Of a stretch of 27,500 bases of DNA, positions 17,642-27,010 are shown piece by piece (positions within the stretch are counted from its first letter, which is position 1; each line of letters begins with the position of its first letter). Both the position numbers and the translations under genes were made by a program. Source of the stretch: Mesostigma viride (lineage: Eukaryota; Streptophyta; Mesostigmatophyceae; Mesostigmatales; Mesostigmataceae); contig RPFO01000213.1 in assembly GCA_009746045.1 (NCBI GenBank), forward strand, positions 11,624,053-11,651,552, given 5' to 3'. Under the pieces are notes generated by a model, which ran no database searches, had not been told where the DNA came from, and was given only the letters and a program-made list of their open reading frames with translations.

Positions 17642-18103
17642 ATGGGAATGAGGCCTCGTCAGGATTCATGGGGACCCCCGGTTGAGGGGACCCCCGCCCT
17701 CGCCTCGGTTTCTTTGGTTCTGGATGACGATCCCGTACCGTCGTCAGGAAGGACGGTTGTGATGACTTTGCCCCCCCGCTCGACGGGGATGGAGCAATGC
17801 CCGAACACGATACTGCTGAATGAGGATGACGATCCGGAGCCGTCGGCTGACACGGATTTTGTTGCGAGCACCCCACTGCAGAAGAGGGTATTGGAGGCTC
17901 GTAACGTGGAGGGTCCGCCGACAGTCTCAGGTGGAGGGCCGGCGTTTGCCGGATTGATGCGCCCGACTGAGGTGGTCGATGTTGAGGCGCCGCCAGGGAC
18001 ATCGACCGCACCGTTGACCGCATTGACGGATATCTTCGATCGACCAAGGATGCCCTTCCACGCTCCAACGGTACATTCGGCCGGTAAATTTCATTTTCAA
18101 TAA
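17642..18103 (+). CDS. last exon (153 codons) of the large unrecognised gene
   Basis: Begins with ATG after GTCCGACAG, phase 0, and ends at TAA 18101-18103. The peptide is acidic and rich in Pro, Ser, Thr and Asp with no recognisable domain; probably disordered. Two short segments resemble each other (LDDDPVPSSG and NEDDDPEPSAD), suggesting an internal duplication. The acceptor lacks a good pyrimidine tract, so this piece could also be reached by another route or be a separate small gene. Confidence 0.55.
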   Translation: MGMRPRQDSWGPPVEGTPALASVSLVLDDDPVPSSGRTVVMTLPPRSTGMEQCPNTILLNEDDDPEPSADTDFVASTPLQKRVLEARNVEGPPTVSGGGPAFAGLMRPTEVVDVEAPPGTSTAPLTALTDIFDRPRMPFHAPTVHSAGKFHFQ

Positions 18104-18104
18104 A
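18099..18104 (+). terminator. AATAAA poly(A) signal overlapping the stop codon
   Basis: AATAAA overlaps the TAA stop, followed by AT-rich sequence to 18170. It supports a transcript end here. Confidence 0.5.
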
Positions 18105-18224
18105 CGAGTTTTATAAGTACCTTAATATATTTCTACATAAGTTTTTTTGCATCAGTCCATGGCTTCATTGATTTCTCACACGACCCTTCCGTATTCATGT
18201 TAATTGGCATGTGCTTACGTGCAG

Positions 18225-18907
18225 GGAAAGGCGAAGAAGAAACTCCAGTTCGGTTTCCCCGTGGATCCGCGTCTGGGACTGTGTCCAGAGAGGCCGGCCG
18301 TGTTGTTGGCCAGGCCGCGGTCGGCGAACCAGTTGCACAACCGGGGGCGGGAGGGGACGAGCTCCCACCCAACCCATCACCCTTTCCGTGCGGTCAGCCA
18401 GAAAAAACGTACGAAGAGTTGATGGCAGAGGCGGCGGCTGCGCAGGGGCAGAAGGCAAAACGTCGGGGAGGGGGCAGGCGAGGGGCGGGGCAGGAGACGG
18501 AGGGTGCCGACGAACCTGCACAGCCGCAGAAGGGTGGTGGTCAGGGCAGAGATGCGACGGCCGAAAACCGAATCAGGGACGTTCGGCCGGACGTCCGGAT
18601 GCGCTTTATGGATGGCGCGAAACTGAGTCGCGGAGGTTGGAGTTCGAAATGGGTAGACGAGGTGTGCATAAACTGGGAGCACAAGTACCCCAAGAAGGAA
18701 GATTTTCCGCTCTTTGGCACCCTCCTGGGCAAAGAGAGGGAGAAGGTGGTGTTCAGATGGTTTGATGAAGGGCACGACCTCGGTTGGAGTAATGAGTGCG
18801 AGCAAAAGTTTCGTTTCCCTCTGAAGTTCGCTAGAGAACATGTTACTCTCCTGAAGGAAGGCGCCAGCTGGGACAACATTCCTTCATATCGACCTGGCAA
18901 GCGATGA
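18225..18907 (+). CDS. exon of an unrecognised gene, related in style, with its own stop
   Basis: Follows CTTACGTGCAG (18214-18224) and ends at TGA 18905-18907. The supported frame (Glu/Gly-rich, then Ala/Gln/Arg-rich, then a compact 110-residue end with WSSKWVDEVCINWEHKYPKKEDFPLFG and REHVTLLKEGASWDNIP) enters in phase 1 rather than phase 0, unless a further single-base loss occurred in the G-rich part before 18420. The frame can also start at ATG 18197, before the acceptor. It may be the 3' exon of the same gene through alternative splicing past 18103, or a separate gene. No family is recognised. Confidence 0.55.
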
Positions 18908-19486
18908 TGGGCGAGGACTTTGCACGAAATCGCGTTTTGCACGTAATTGCCCACCGCAACGTGGAGAAATGCAGATGTACATAGTAGTTGGATCAGTTAC
19001 CGTGACTTTGGGCAGTTTAGTACTTAGTTGGGGTGACGTGTCCAATGTATATATGGTGGGGCGCGTCCAAGGGGGTCCACGGTGATTGAGCACTTGCATG
19101 TGTTCTTTCAACATATTCGGACATGTATGAAATGAATAAATTGTTTGGACGATTGCAAATTGATTGATTGAAGAATGAGATACCATTATTAATTGAAAAA
19201 TGTAAAACCTCATTGTGAATTTGTACTTCAAACTTTCACATGCATGCCCCAAATTGTGCATTTGTGCAGGTTTTAATTATGAGAAGTAGCATTTCTCTAC
19301 AAATATTGAGAAATTTAGGGGCACTTGGGGTTGTTTGCCATGTTCATTCATGATAAAATGGACTTTTTATGCTGTAACATCATCTTCCACTAGTCCAAAA
19401 CGCTGCTTTCATGACGTCAAAAGTACCAGCAATGGCCCTAGGTTGGAGCAGTAGATGTTGGGGACGCCCAACAACGCTGTTCCGTG
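18908..19486 (+). other. 3' UTR and intergenic AT-rich sequence
   Basis: AATAAA at 19135-19140 is a possible poly(A) signal about 230 bases after the stop. Otherwise no gene or repeat is visible to me. Confidence 0.5.
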
Positions 19487-20101
19487 TTAATAAATTAAAT
19501 AATTAATTAATGGCCAATGATACGACACGCATGTCAGTGATGTCACATGCTCCTCATCAAGCTGCTGCTTGGTCATCACGACCGCGGCAGGCTGAGTTCC
19601 ATTATCGGAACGCCCCTTGCTCTGCGATGCGCTGGACCCAGCTCCGGCGTTGCTAGTGCTAGCGCGGGCAGATTTCCACGTTCGTACATCACTCTCCTCA
19701 ATCTCTGGCTCCTCATTCATCAGACCTTGCCTACGCAGGTTCCGGACCTCGGCCGCCATCTCTAATCGGTCTGCATCCTGCCGTCGCCGCTTCTTGGCCT
19801 CCTTCTCCGCCTCCTCCTGCAGCAGCCTGACACAAAACGCCTTTGGCGGATTCGTGCATTTGCTCACCCCATTGAGGGTTGCATATTGGCCACCCATCAT
19901 GTGAGCCTTCGTCCGCGTGGCAGTGCCCTTGAAGGCCGCCTTGCATGTCAGGCATGCCATAGCGTAATTCCCTGTCGGGTGCCCATCCTTGATAAGTTTA
20001 TCCTTTGATATAAAGGTCCAAACAGTTTCCTGTTGCACAGACATCTCATCCCCGTCATCACCAACGGGGCCATCACCAGCATCGTCAATGTCGTCTCCCA
20101 C
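19487..20101 (-). pseudogene. hAT-type transposase N-terminus (BED finger), truncated
   Basis: On the minus strand, the 204-codon frame has an acidic start, then a BED-type zinc finger: aromatic W28/F30, C50-x2-C53, R63, H67 and a later C82 followed by Pro-Pro. This spacing is that of plant hAT transposases with a DUF659-type catalytic core. A Lys/Arg/Glu-rich helix (about residues 92-120) and a Ser/Gly/Thr-rich linker follow. The catalytic core and dimerisation domain are absent in the window, so this is a remnant, a first exon without its rest, or a domesticated BED protein. The last residues before the stop at 19487-19489 look like readthrough into non-coding DNA. Confidence 0.65.
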
Positions 20102-20800
20102 GGCTGCTAAAGACGTTCTGTCGAATTGCTAGCACCAACAATACCTAGAGTATACAGGCCTGTGGACATTAGGTATAGCCTGTATTGCCTTCGTCTCTGT
20201 GTTTTCCGGCCAGCTTGGCAGCATTCCGAGCAACCACGTCGCCCGGTAACCTTGCAATTGTACGCTTAGGTACTAGGAGTAAACAAAAAGACCGAGCCGC
20301 AACCTCCCAGGCCCCCCCAAACGCGGGAAATTGTCTCGTACGCTAGCTGTCGTACGTGCCAAGTACGCGTATTGTACGCGGTCGTACAGAACCACCGTAC
20401 TAAAACCACATATTTCGTACGGAAAAGTGTCCATGTTCCCAAGAAAAGTCCTTATTTTAGGACCAGTTTGAATTTAAAAATATATGTGCAAACATCAAAT
20501 TTTGACCCTGGCATTTTTACCACTGACAGATAACACACTTTTTGAATTTTGGACAAAAACCTGGGTTCAAATAATTACATTTAGTGCCTGAATGGACCCT
20601 GGCCCATGGCAGGCCTCAAACCGCGAATTTGGTCAAAATGAGAATTTAGGACCAATAGGACCAATTTGTGTCAACGCATGACCATGCTATCCACACGGTC
20701 CCTTGAGCATCTTACAAGCGCTAGGGGACCCTACGAGGCCTTGGGATGGCGGGGCAGCGTATAACAAGGCCACACCCTGCTGTGGCTGCCTCTATATATA
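20102..20800. other. non-coding, TACG-rich then AT-rich
   Basis: 20330-20425 is dense in GTACG/CGTAC words. 20449-20464 holds a small inverted repeat (GTCCT...AGGAC). Around 20153-20189 TACAGGC faces GCCTGTA. No gene is seen. Confidence 0.4.
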
Positions 20801-21080
20801 AAAAATATAATTACTTACAACAGAGTGAAATCACTCAAACCAAAGCAAACGCCCAGCTATAAACCTATATACAGAGCCATGTCAAAGCTCTATACTACGA
20901 TAAGACCAATGGAAACGCCTAACGGGAGGAACCTAATAGCCCTGCTGCACCGCAAAATCAGCCCGCGTACGGCGGAGCATGATGTCAGCCATGGCCCGAG
21001 TCAGCGCCACCGACAAGCGCTGACGCCAATATGACGTCCAGGTCCGCGCCGACCATGGGGCCCGCTGGCCCTCCAGGTCC
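20801..21080 (-). mobile_element. 5'-truncated LINE 3' end (minus strand)
   Basis: The reverse complement of this 280-bp block matches 23988-24269 at roughly 98% by eye: the last about 48 codons of a LINE ORF, its TAG stop and the 3' UTR ending GTAAGTAATTATATTTTT. Differences include a few substitutions and a two-base TA difference near 20895. It is a short 5'-truncated insertion of the same LINE family. Confidence 0.85.
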
Positions 21081-22426
21081 CTCTATATATACGCGTGCTT
21101 AACGGTGTCACAGATGGTGCAGGTAATGCAATATACGGTTGCATGGTTGCTGAGGTTGCCCGGCTTGAACATGGCCCACCCCTTGCGGTAAACTTTCTCT
21201 AAGCATATGCCAAACCTTCTTTGACATCACGGACATGCTGGCCACCACCCAGCGATGAAAAAACATTGCATTTGCATTGCAACTAACACATGAATGCAGC
21301 CAAATCAAGTTACAGAACAACGTTGTGCTTTGTGGGCGAATTCAGGGTGCATGTAACACGTAAACCATATTGTATATACTGTCTGAGAACACCCTGAACG
21401 ACTGCAGGCCATAGGACCATGGTTTATAACTAACACATGAGTAAAACTGCTCTTACGCATGTGTGTTTTAGCTGCAGCGGACGACGAAGATAGAGACGTA
21501 AAAAATTGGATGACGTAAACCAACTATGTGTGACAGTTATGTGCACAGAGAGCGTCCCCTCTTTTTAGGCATAGCTTACTGACTCAAAACACCACGACAG
21601 CGTTGCCAGTTACACTCATGATCTAGGGCACCCCGGCACGTACCTGCTATACTTACGTCGCCTCATTCCAGATGGTTGCAAAATAGTCGCTGAAATCCGC
21701 AGCGAGGTCAGCTTTCCGAGAGCTGAGCGCACCAAAGCTGGCCAACCGGTTCGAAAATGATATAAACCACGCTTGTGCTGCGTTCTAGGTCCAAGAAATA
21801 CCGAAAGTGAAGACCTATAAGGTGCGCTCGCTGCCCAGCCTGAACGTCCCTAAAACATGGTCGACAATGGAAATCGGGCAAGAATATCACGGCCCAGGCG
21901 CTCCCATGTCAAATACTCCGTTTATAAACTCCAGACTATAGTCAAAATCGTCCACAAAAATTTCCTGGCTTGATTCGCACCACCATTGCTAATACACTGA
22001 CATGTTTGTGCCAAAATCGACCCTCCGCGAGCAGGCGATCTGCGACCCATTTGTGTTGTGCCGCTGTGCTACAGCGCTACACATAAAAACTTGCGCAGAA
22101 AATTTCACAGCCTTTAAGCATAACTAACGACCTTTCGTTTTTGCTACTGGGCGCCCGAAATGATAAACGCACGTGAAAACGCCGGCCACGATTGTCAGGT
22201 CGCCATATCCACCTCAGATCATTCCCGCACCCACTTTTTCGCTCCAAAATCGGTTATATTTTTGGTCGAGGTACCTACTTTCCCGCCATTATACCCGGTA
22301 CCCGGGTACGGAATCCGGGTACCATGTGCCGGTACCACGGGTCGGGTACATCATGCCGGGTACGGTCCACATGGGGTACGGTCCATATAGTGACCCCCCC
22401 CCCCGGTACCTCGGTTATAGTAAATT
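21081..22426. other. non-coding stretch; GGTACC/GGGTACGG-rich near its end
   Basis: No gene is recognised. 22291-22410 is rich in GGTAC words (GGTACCCGGGTACGG, CCGGTACC, GGGTACGGTCC twice) and ends in a C12 run at 22393-22404. Confidence 0.4.
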
Positions 22427-22463
22427 GGTCCTTAATTTAGGACAAAGTCCTAAATTAAGGACC
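22427..22463. repeat. perfect 17-bp-arm palindrome with AAA loop
   Basis: GGTCCTTAATTTAGGAC (22427-22443), AAA, then its exact reverse complement (22447-22463). Confidence 0.9.
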
Positions 22464-22508
22464 GTGGGAGGCTTAACAAAAGCTACGTATTACGTACAAT
22501 ACGCGTAC

Positions 22509-23323
22509 GAATCGTATTATACGCCGTACTATTTAACTCTGGCGTGCATGGGCACCATGCAGGGCTTCTTACCATGGTTATTTCTTTGCCTCCATGCTAG
22601 CAAATCATAGGGTCATCCCATAATTCAGTAGGAGAACTTTAGGCCAACACTGAAACAAAGATAATCCCTACCTACATGCAGTTCCACCCATGCATGCAAT
22701 GTGCCCCTCAGAACGCCCACTGTCGTCTTTCTTTGCAGCGCAATTGTTTACTAAGAAACAACCTGGAGGCTTGTCAGCCTCTAAGCCGTGACAGTGAAGC
22801 CACTGCTAAGAGGCGAGCTGCCCTGTTATGGTAGTACGTTTTGCCTGAACGCAGTCGCCATGGCCAGCTCCGGTAGGGGCGCGCACCGTGCACCACCTTT
22901 TCACGGTACGGACGGGTACCGCTAATTTTTCGGCGCCAAAAATTCGCGCCGGGCTCGTCCTGCAAACTGCATTCTATAACTTGTTATGAGAACTTGCCGA
23001 CAGGTGTAAATAAATTCATTATGAGACGACTATTCATGTATTGACCTTGTCTCCTTGATATTCATTGATAATGAGAAATCACGGATCGTGTGAGAGCAGC
23101 ATGCAACTGAAGGAAAGCTAGCCCTGAAGAGGAAGAACCCTAAAGAAAAGAATCAAGCCAGCACAAGGTACAAAACGACAACGACACGCAGCCAACATCG
23201 CTGCCGGCCCACCAGGCCTGGAAAGGATCTACTAGATCACATGCATGGGTCGCGACAAAATCGGCCCGGCCGGTAAAAAATTAAATTATATTGGAACATA
23301 TCTCCGTTGGGAGTATGTAAATG
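22509..23323. other. non-coding stretch between repeats
   Basis: No supported gene. It includes CATGCATG-type words and ordinary AT-rich sequence. Confidence 0.4.
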
Positions 23324-24135
23324 GACCTCAACGCCCAGGGACGTGCGTGGCTGTTAATTCTCGCTTTCCTTGCGGAGTGTGGGCTCGGCGTACCTTCGTG
23401 CTCTTCCCATGGCCCCCCCATTCGCCTTGGCTCCCAGCCACTACTCGGTGGCGCTCCGGCACCAGCTATTTGCCCCGCAGCCTATTGTTCCGGCCGGGCG
23501 GCCTTGTGGTATAGCTGTGGGCAGCCGCTGGATCCCACGGGGACTCACTACCTTGCCTGCATGGGGGGCCAACAGAATCAGAATTGGTATTTGTATTTGC
23601 ACACTGTCCTCCTGACGGTGGTGCTCGCCATGATTCGGTCGGTTTTCCCCCACGCGAACATCCGGTCCGAGGATGCGGTTGGCGCTGCCTTCTATTCCCC
23701 CAACCACCGGCCTGACATCGTGGTGCTGGAATTTGAGGGGGGTGGCCGGCATGGCGGCATCTGCTTATTGACGTTTCGGTGGCGCGGCCCTTGGCTCTTA
23801 GCCACGTGGCTGGGGCCTCCCTCACGGCAGGTTACACGGCGGACCGGGCGGAGCGGGCCAAGCTCCTGGCCTACGGCGACGTCGGGCACCATCGTGTGGT
23901 GCCCTTTGTCCTGGAGGAGTTTGGGGCCATGGGGCCCCTGACCTCCGCCTTCTTCAAGGAGTGTTGCCGGCTCCGGGAGGACCGGCTGGACCTGGAGGGC
24001 CAGCGGGCCCCATGGTTGGCGCGGACCTGGACGTCATATTGGCGTCAGCGCTTGTCGGTGGCGCTGACTCGGGCCATGGCTGACATCATGCTCCGCCGTA
24101 CGCGGGCTGATTTTGCGGTGCAGCAGGGCTATTAG
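23324..24135 (+). pseudogene. LINE ORF C-terminus (zinc-knuckle/restriction-like endonuclease region), one frameshift
   Basis: The first frame contains CGQP...GTHYLAC, matching the Cys/His cluster found after the RT of many LINEs, then RPD at 23708-23716. The second frame contains IDVSV (Asp codon 23770-23772) and a helical tail (residues with VPFVLEEFGAMGP). RPD plus a following D is the arrangement of restriction-like endonucleases of R2/NeSL-type LINEs, though similar C-terminal tails exist in other clades. The frame changes near the G6 run at 23727-23732, equal to one lost base. The region is a fragment and not functional as it stands. Confidence 0.75.
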
Positions 24136-24269
24136 GTTCCTCCCGTTAGGCGTTTCCATTGGTCTTATCGTAGTATATAGAGCTTTGACATGGCTCTGTA
24201 CATAGGTTTATAGCTGGGCGTTTGCTTTGGTTTGAGTGATTTCACTCTGCTGTAAGTAATTATATTTTT
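23324..24269 (+). mobile_element. 5'-truncated LINE with C-terminal endonuclease-like domain
   Basis: The block holds the C-terminal part of a non-LTR retrotransposon ORF (to TAG 24133-24135) and a 3' UTR ending in AATTATATTTTT. A TAA at 23318-23320 lies just upstream in the same frame, so 5' coding parts, including the RT core, are absent. The 3' UTR has a small stem (AGAGC...GCTCT around 24179-24197). Confidence 0.8.
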
Positions 24270-24392
24270 AATGTAAATGGTCCTGATGATGCCTAGCTTT
24301 ATTTATGCTGTGCCCATGCAGAGAGCTACTCTCTGAGAAGCCATGCCCAAGCCATTGTTTAGCCAAGTACATGGCGGACAAGCTGTTGTTTC
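24270..24392. repeat. short spacer with CAGAGAG hairpin repeat, copy 1
   Basis: CAGAGAG-CTA-CTCTCTG at 24319-24335, followed by AGAAGCCATGCCC; a related copy is at 27080-27096. Confidence 0.6.
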
Positions 24393-26090
24393 TTAACCCC
24401 TAAATGGTCTTGCTGCCGATTTTCCGCCAAAAATCGAGTTCCAGCCGATGCATCGGCCCCTTCTCGGGGGACCAGATGCCGCGAAATCTATTGAGAATTA
24501 GGAAACGTTTAGCTGAGAAGATCGAAAGTTTATAAAATTCTTCACAGCATGGTACTAGGGTTTGCATACTTTTGACAAAGTTATAGGGGTGTTCTGGCCG
24601 GTCAAAGTACAAGGGGTCAGGGTACTTTTTCACGTACAACGTGCATTCCGGAAAAACGACGACCTGGCCATGGCGGCTTGCGCCCACGCATGGCATTTAC
24701 GTTTGCGTTCGAATTTTCTGTCCAAACTTAGGATATTGATTTTAAACGTCCTAAAGATCATACAGGCCAATTTTTGGTTCGCGGGAATGCCATTTGATAG
24801 GTGTCGGCAGCGTTCTTGCTGGAAAAAACTGCGATCAGGCCGGACGATAGAAACGTTGACAGCAATACCTTTCCGGCGTATTTTAAAGGATATATCGGTT
24901 TCTTTTTACTTTTTATGATACATAGTAGTCGTAAACGTGCAAGGGTGGCCAGAAATCGCCGAATCCAGCGACCATGCTGCACAGCTTTGGTGTGCCGAAA
25001 TGCGCCATTTTGCGGCCACCGGCTGGGCCAAGGTAACGCCATCCATGCCTGGTAAAGCTTAAGCATCGTTTTCCTATCGATGTTTGACATTTATATATAC
25101 GTTCTAGCTTGTGTAGAACATTCTTTTTGCACTATTCATGCTCTTTCTTGACCCTGGCCTGGCCCCTTTCTAAAACACCATTCTTAGATACTTCCCTCAG
25201 TCAGTTGACCTGCCACAGGGTGATGGTGATAAGTTTTAGAGGCTGTATGGGTTTGAATACCTCCATATATGTTTGTTATACATTTCCCATACACATATTG
25301 CATGAGTGTGAGGCAGTTGGCTGGTCTCTTTGGCATCATCAAGCACGTAACTGGTGAGTAAAAGCTTCCCATTGACAGCATGTGCCACCAGGTGTGCTGG
25401 CCATCACCTGGCAAGCTATAGCAGCTTAGGCCTAGTTTATCCTTGCTAGGGCAGGCTGAAATAGGCTCAACACCACTAGTTTGTTGGTGGCTGCCTCCTA
25501 GAATGCATGCCTTGCGTAGGGTGTCCGTACCACGTTACCTACGTGCATGGACAAGGTGGCACCTGCACATAGGTGCCATGTAAGGGCAGTGTGATGATGC
25601 AGTTATGTTTCCCCATCATTGTGGAAGGGAAATGTATTGTTTGGCATGGTTGGTGGCCATATTAGGAGGTCGTATGCCCACCCCTACTCCCTTGGTTGCT
25701 TTTTACCAACGGTACCCCTATGGGCTGTACTGGGTGTAACTGCTGGTATACCCACCCAAATGATGACCCCAATGGCTCAAACTGTTCAGCAACTAATTGT
25801 TTATCATCCCTGAAGTGGTAGGTGCCTAGGTCTTATAACATAATTCAAAATGCACATTCTACCAAAAATGAAAACGCGCGTCTTGACCCCCCTGACTTTG
25901 ACGGCAGTTAAACATGGCCTACCCTGCATATATGTGAGGTTGTGATATACTAACCCGAAGGGCAACTCATGGACATGCTTGGCCCCCAAGGACAGCCATT
26001 GGATATGGGTAGGTTGGATGGCATCTGGTTTGCAAAATTGTGAAGATCCAGCCGATTTATCGGCAGGATCTCAGACCATTTAGGGGTTAA
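24393..26090. mobile_element. piggyBac-like non-autonomous DNA transposon
   Basis: Flanked by TTAA (24393-24396 and 26087-26090). The ends are perfect 14-bp inverted repeats, CCCCTAAATGGTCT (24397-24410) and its reverse complement (26073-26086). TTAA target duplication with C-rich tips is characteristic of piggyBac elements. CTGCCGAT and a GCCGATNNATCGGC palindrome recur just inside both ends. The 1.7-kb interior has only short frames with no transposase, so it would be mobilised in trans. A 98-codon minus-strand frame at 24400-24696 is unremarkable. Confidence 0.8.
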
Positions 26091-26589
26091 AAAACGCAAG
26101 AAGAGCTCTCGAGGACTCTGACTTAATTCACGCTGCATGGAGGACGACCTGACCCTGGCCCAGCAACAAGGGCGACGCGAGCTATATGGCCGACCTACCT
26201 CCAGATACGGCAAAGCGCAGGGGGGAAACCGGTATACTGGAGGGGCCGGGGACGTCATCCACGTCGACCACACTGAGCCCTGGCAGGCACCCCCTGCCAC
26301 CTCAGCAACCCCAGTCTAGGAAATAATATAGCAGTAGTGTAGATTATAGTAAGGCTTAGCCTACCACGCGGCCCCAGAGCATGTGCGCCCATAATGGCTA
26401 TGGATGATGCATTTAAGAATTTTGCCACGCCATGCCTGTAATGGGACCTCCCATGGATGTTGCAATGGAATTTAGCCATGCTATGCCTATGCAAGACAGT
26501 CTTAGAGTCTTTGTATCAGAGTCTTTGTATCAGGGCATGCCTCGTATTTCGGACTAGATTAGACAGCGTAGGCCGATATAGCATTTGTA
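26091..26589. other. mostly non-coding; short open frame 26137-26319
   Basis: A 60-codon plus-strand frame (rich in Gly, Arg and Gln) has no recognisable family. A short duplication AGAGTCTTTGTATC occurs twice at about 26504-26533. Confidence 0.3.
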
Positions 26590-26948
26590 GGACACCTTGC
26601 TCGCACCAGCCAGGTCGACACCGCCCTTGGTCTGGCAGGCCCCCAGCGGCTTGGCCAGCCAGGGCGGCATATTCTGACCTGGCCTGGCCCCAAGGGCATT
26701 CCCAAAAGGGTAGGGAAACATGTCACGAACTACATCCAGATGTTGCTAGACGACCTAGTGGAGTCCCAGCCCAGTTTGAACACCGCATCCACTCTCTCTC
26801 CCTTCTTTGGACTGCCATGCAGAACAAGACGCGGTGGCAGAAGATTGTCAAGGCTCACACGCCAGCCCCTGTGGGCAAGCCACCTCCCCCCAAGAGGCGG
26901 CGGCGTTTTGATGAGTACTACAGGGTAGTTAGGATTTTTCTAGACTAG
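26590..26948 (+). pseudogene. possible degraded LINE (RTE-like) C-terminus
   Basis: Two overlapping frames together give a Trp/Pro segment, then VTNYIQMLLDDLVE, then MQNKTRWQKIVKA and a basic tail ending at TAG 26946-26948. The order loosely resembles the extreme C-terminus of RTE-type LINE proteins (TW...DL...DR..W..IV). The frame is broken and the similarity weak; a chance resemblance is possible. Confidence 0.25.
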
Positions 26949-27010
26949 ATAGCTTAGAGTTAGGTTAGCTCGATTACGCGGCTCCTTCTTCCACTCCACC
27001 CATCCATCAA

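Larger units (their letters stand above)
20363..22508. mobile_element. possible degenerate DNA transposon with inverted ends
   Basis: GTACGCGTATTGTACG at 20363-20378 is repeated exactly, inverted, at 22493-22508. Further inside, a GTCCTTATTTTAGGAC-like string at 20449-20464 is matched by the palindrome at 22427-22463. The order is mirrored on both sides, as expected of long degraded terminal inverted repeats. No transposase is visible inside; a LINE end is nested at 20801-21080. No target-site duplication could be identified. Confidence 0.3.

Noticed and set aside
22160-22610. Overlapping small frames around the GGTACC-rich stretch
   Set aside because: Low-complexity repeats generate them; no supporting splice or start context.
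24400-24696. 98-codon minus-strand frame at the left end of the TTAA element as a transposase fragment
   Set aside because: No piggyBac catalytic aspartate motif or Cys-rich finger is visible, and it includes the inverted repeat itself.
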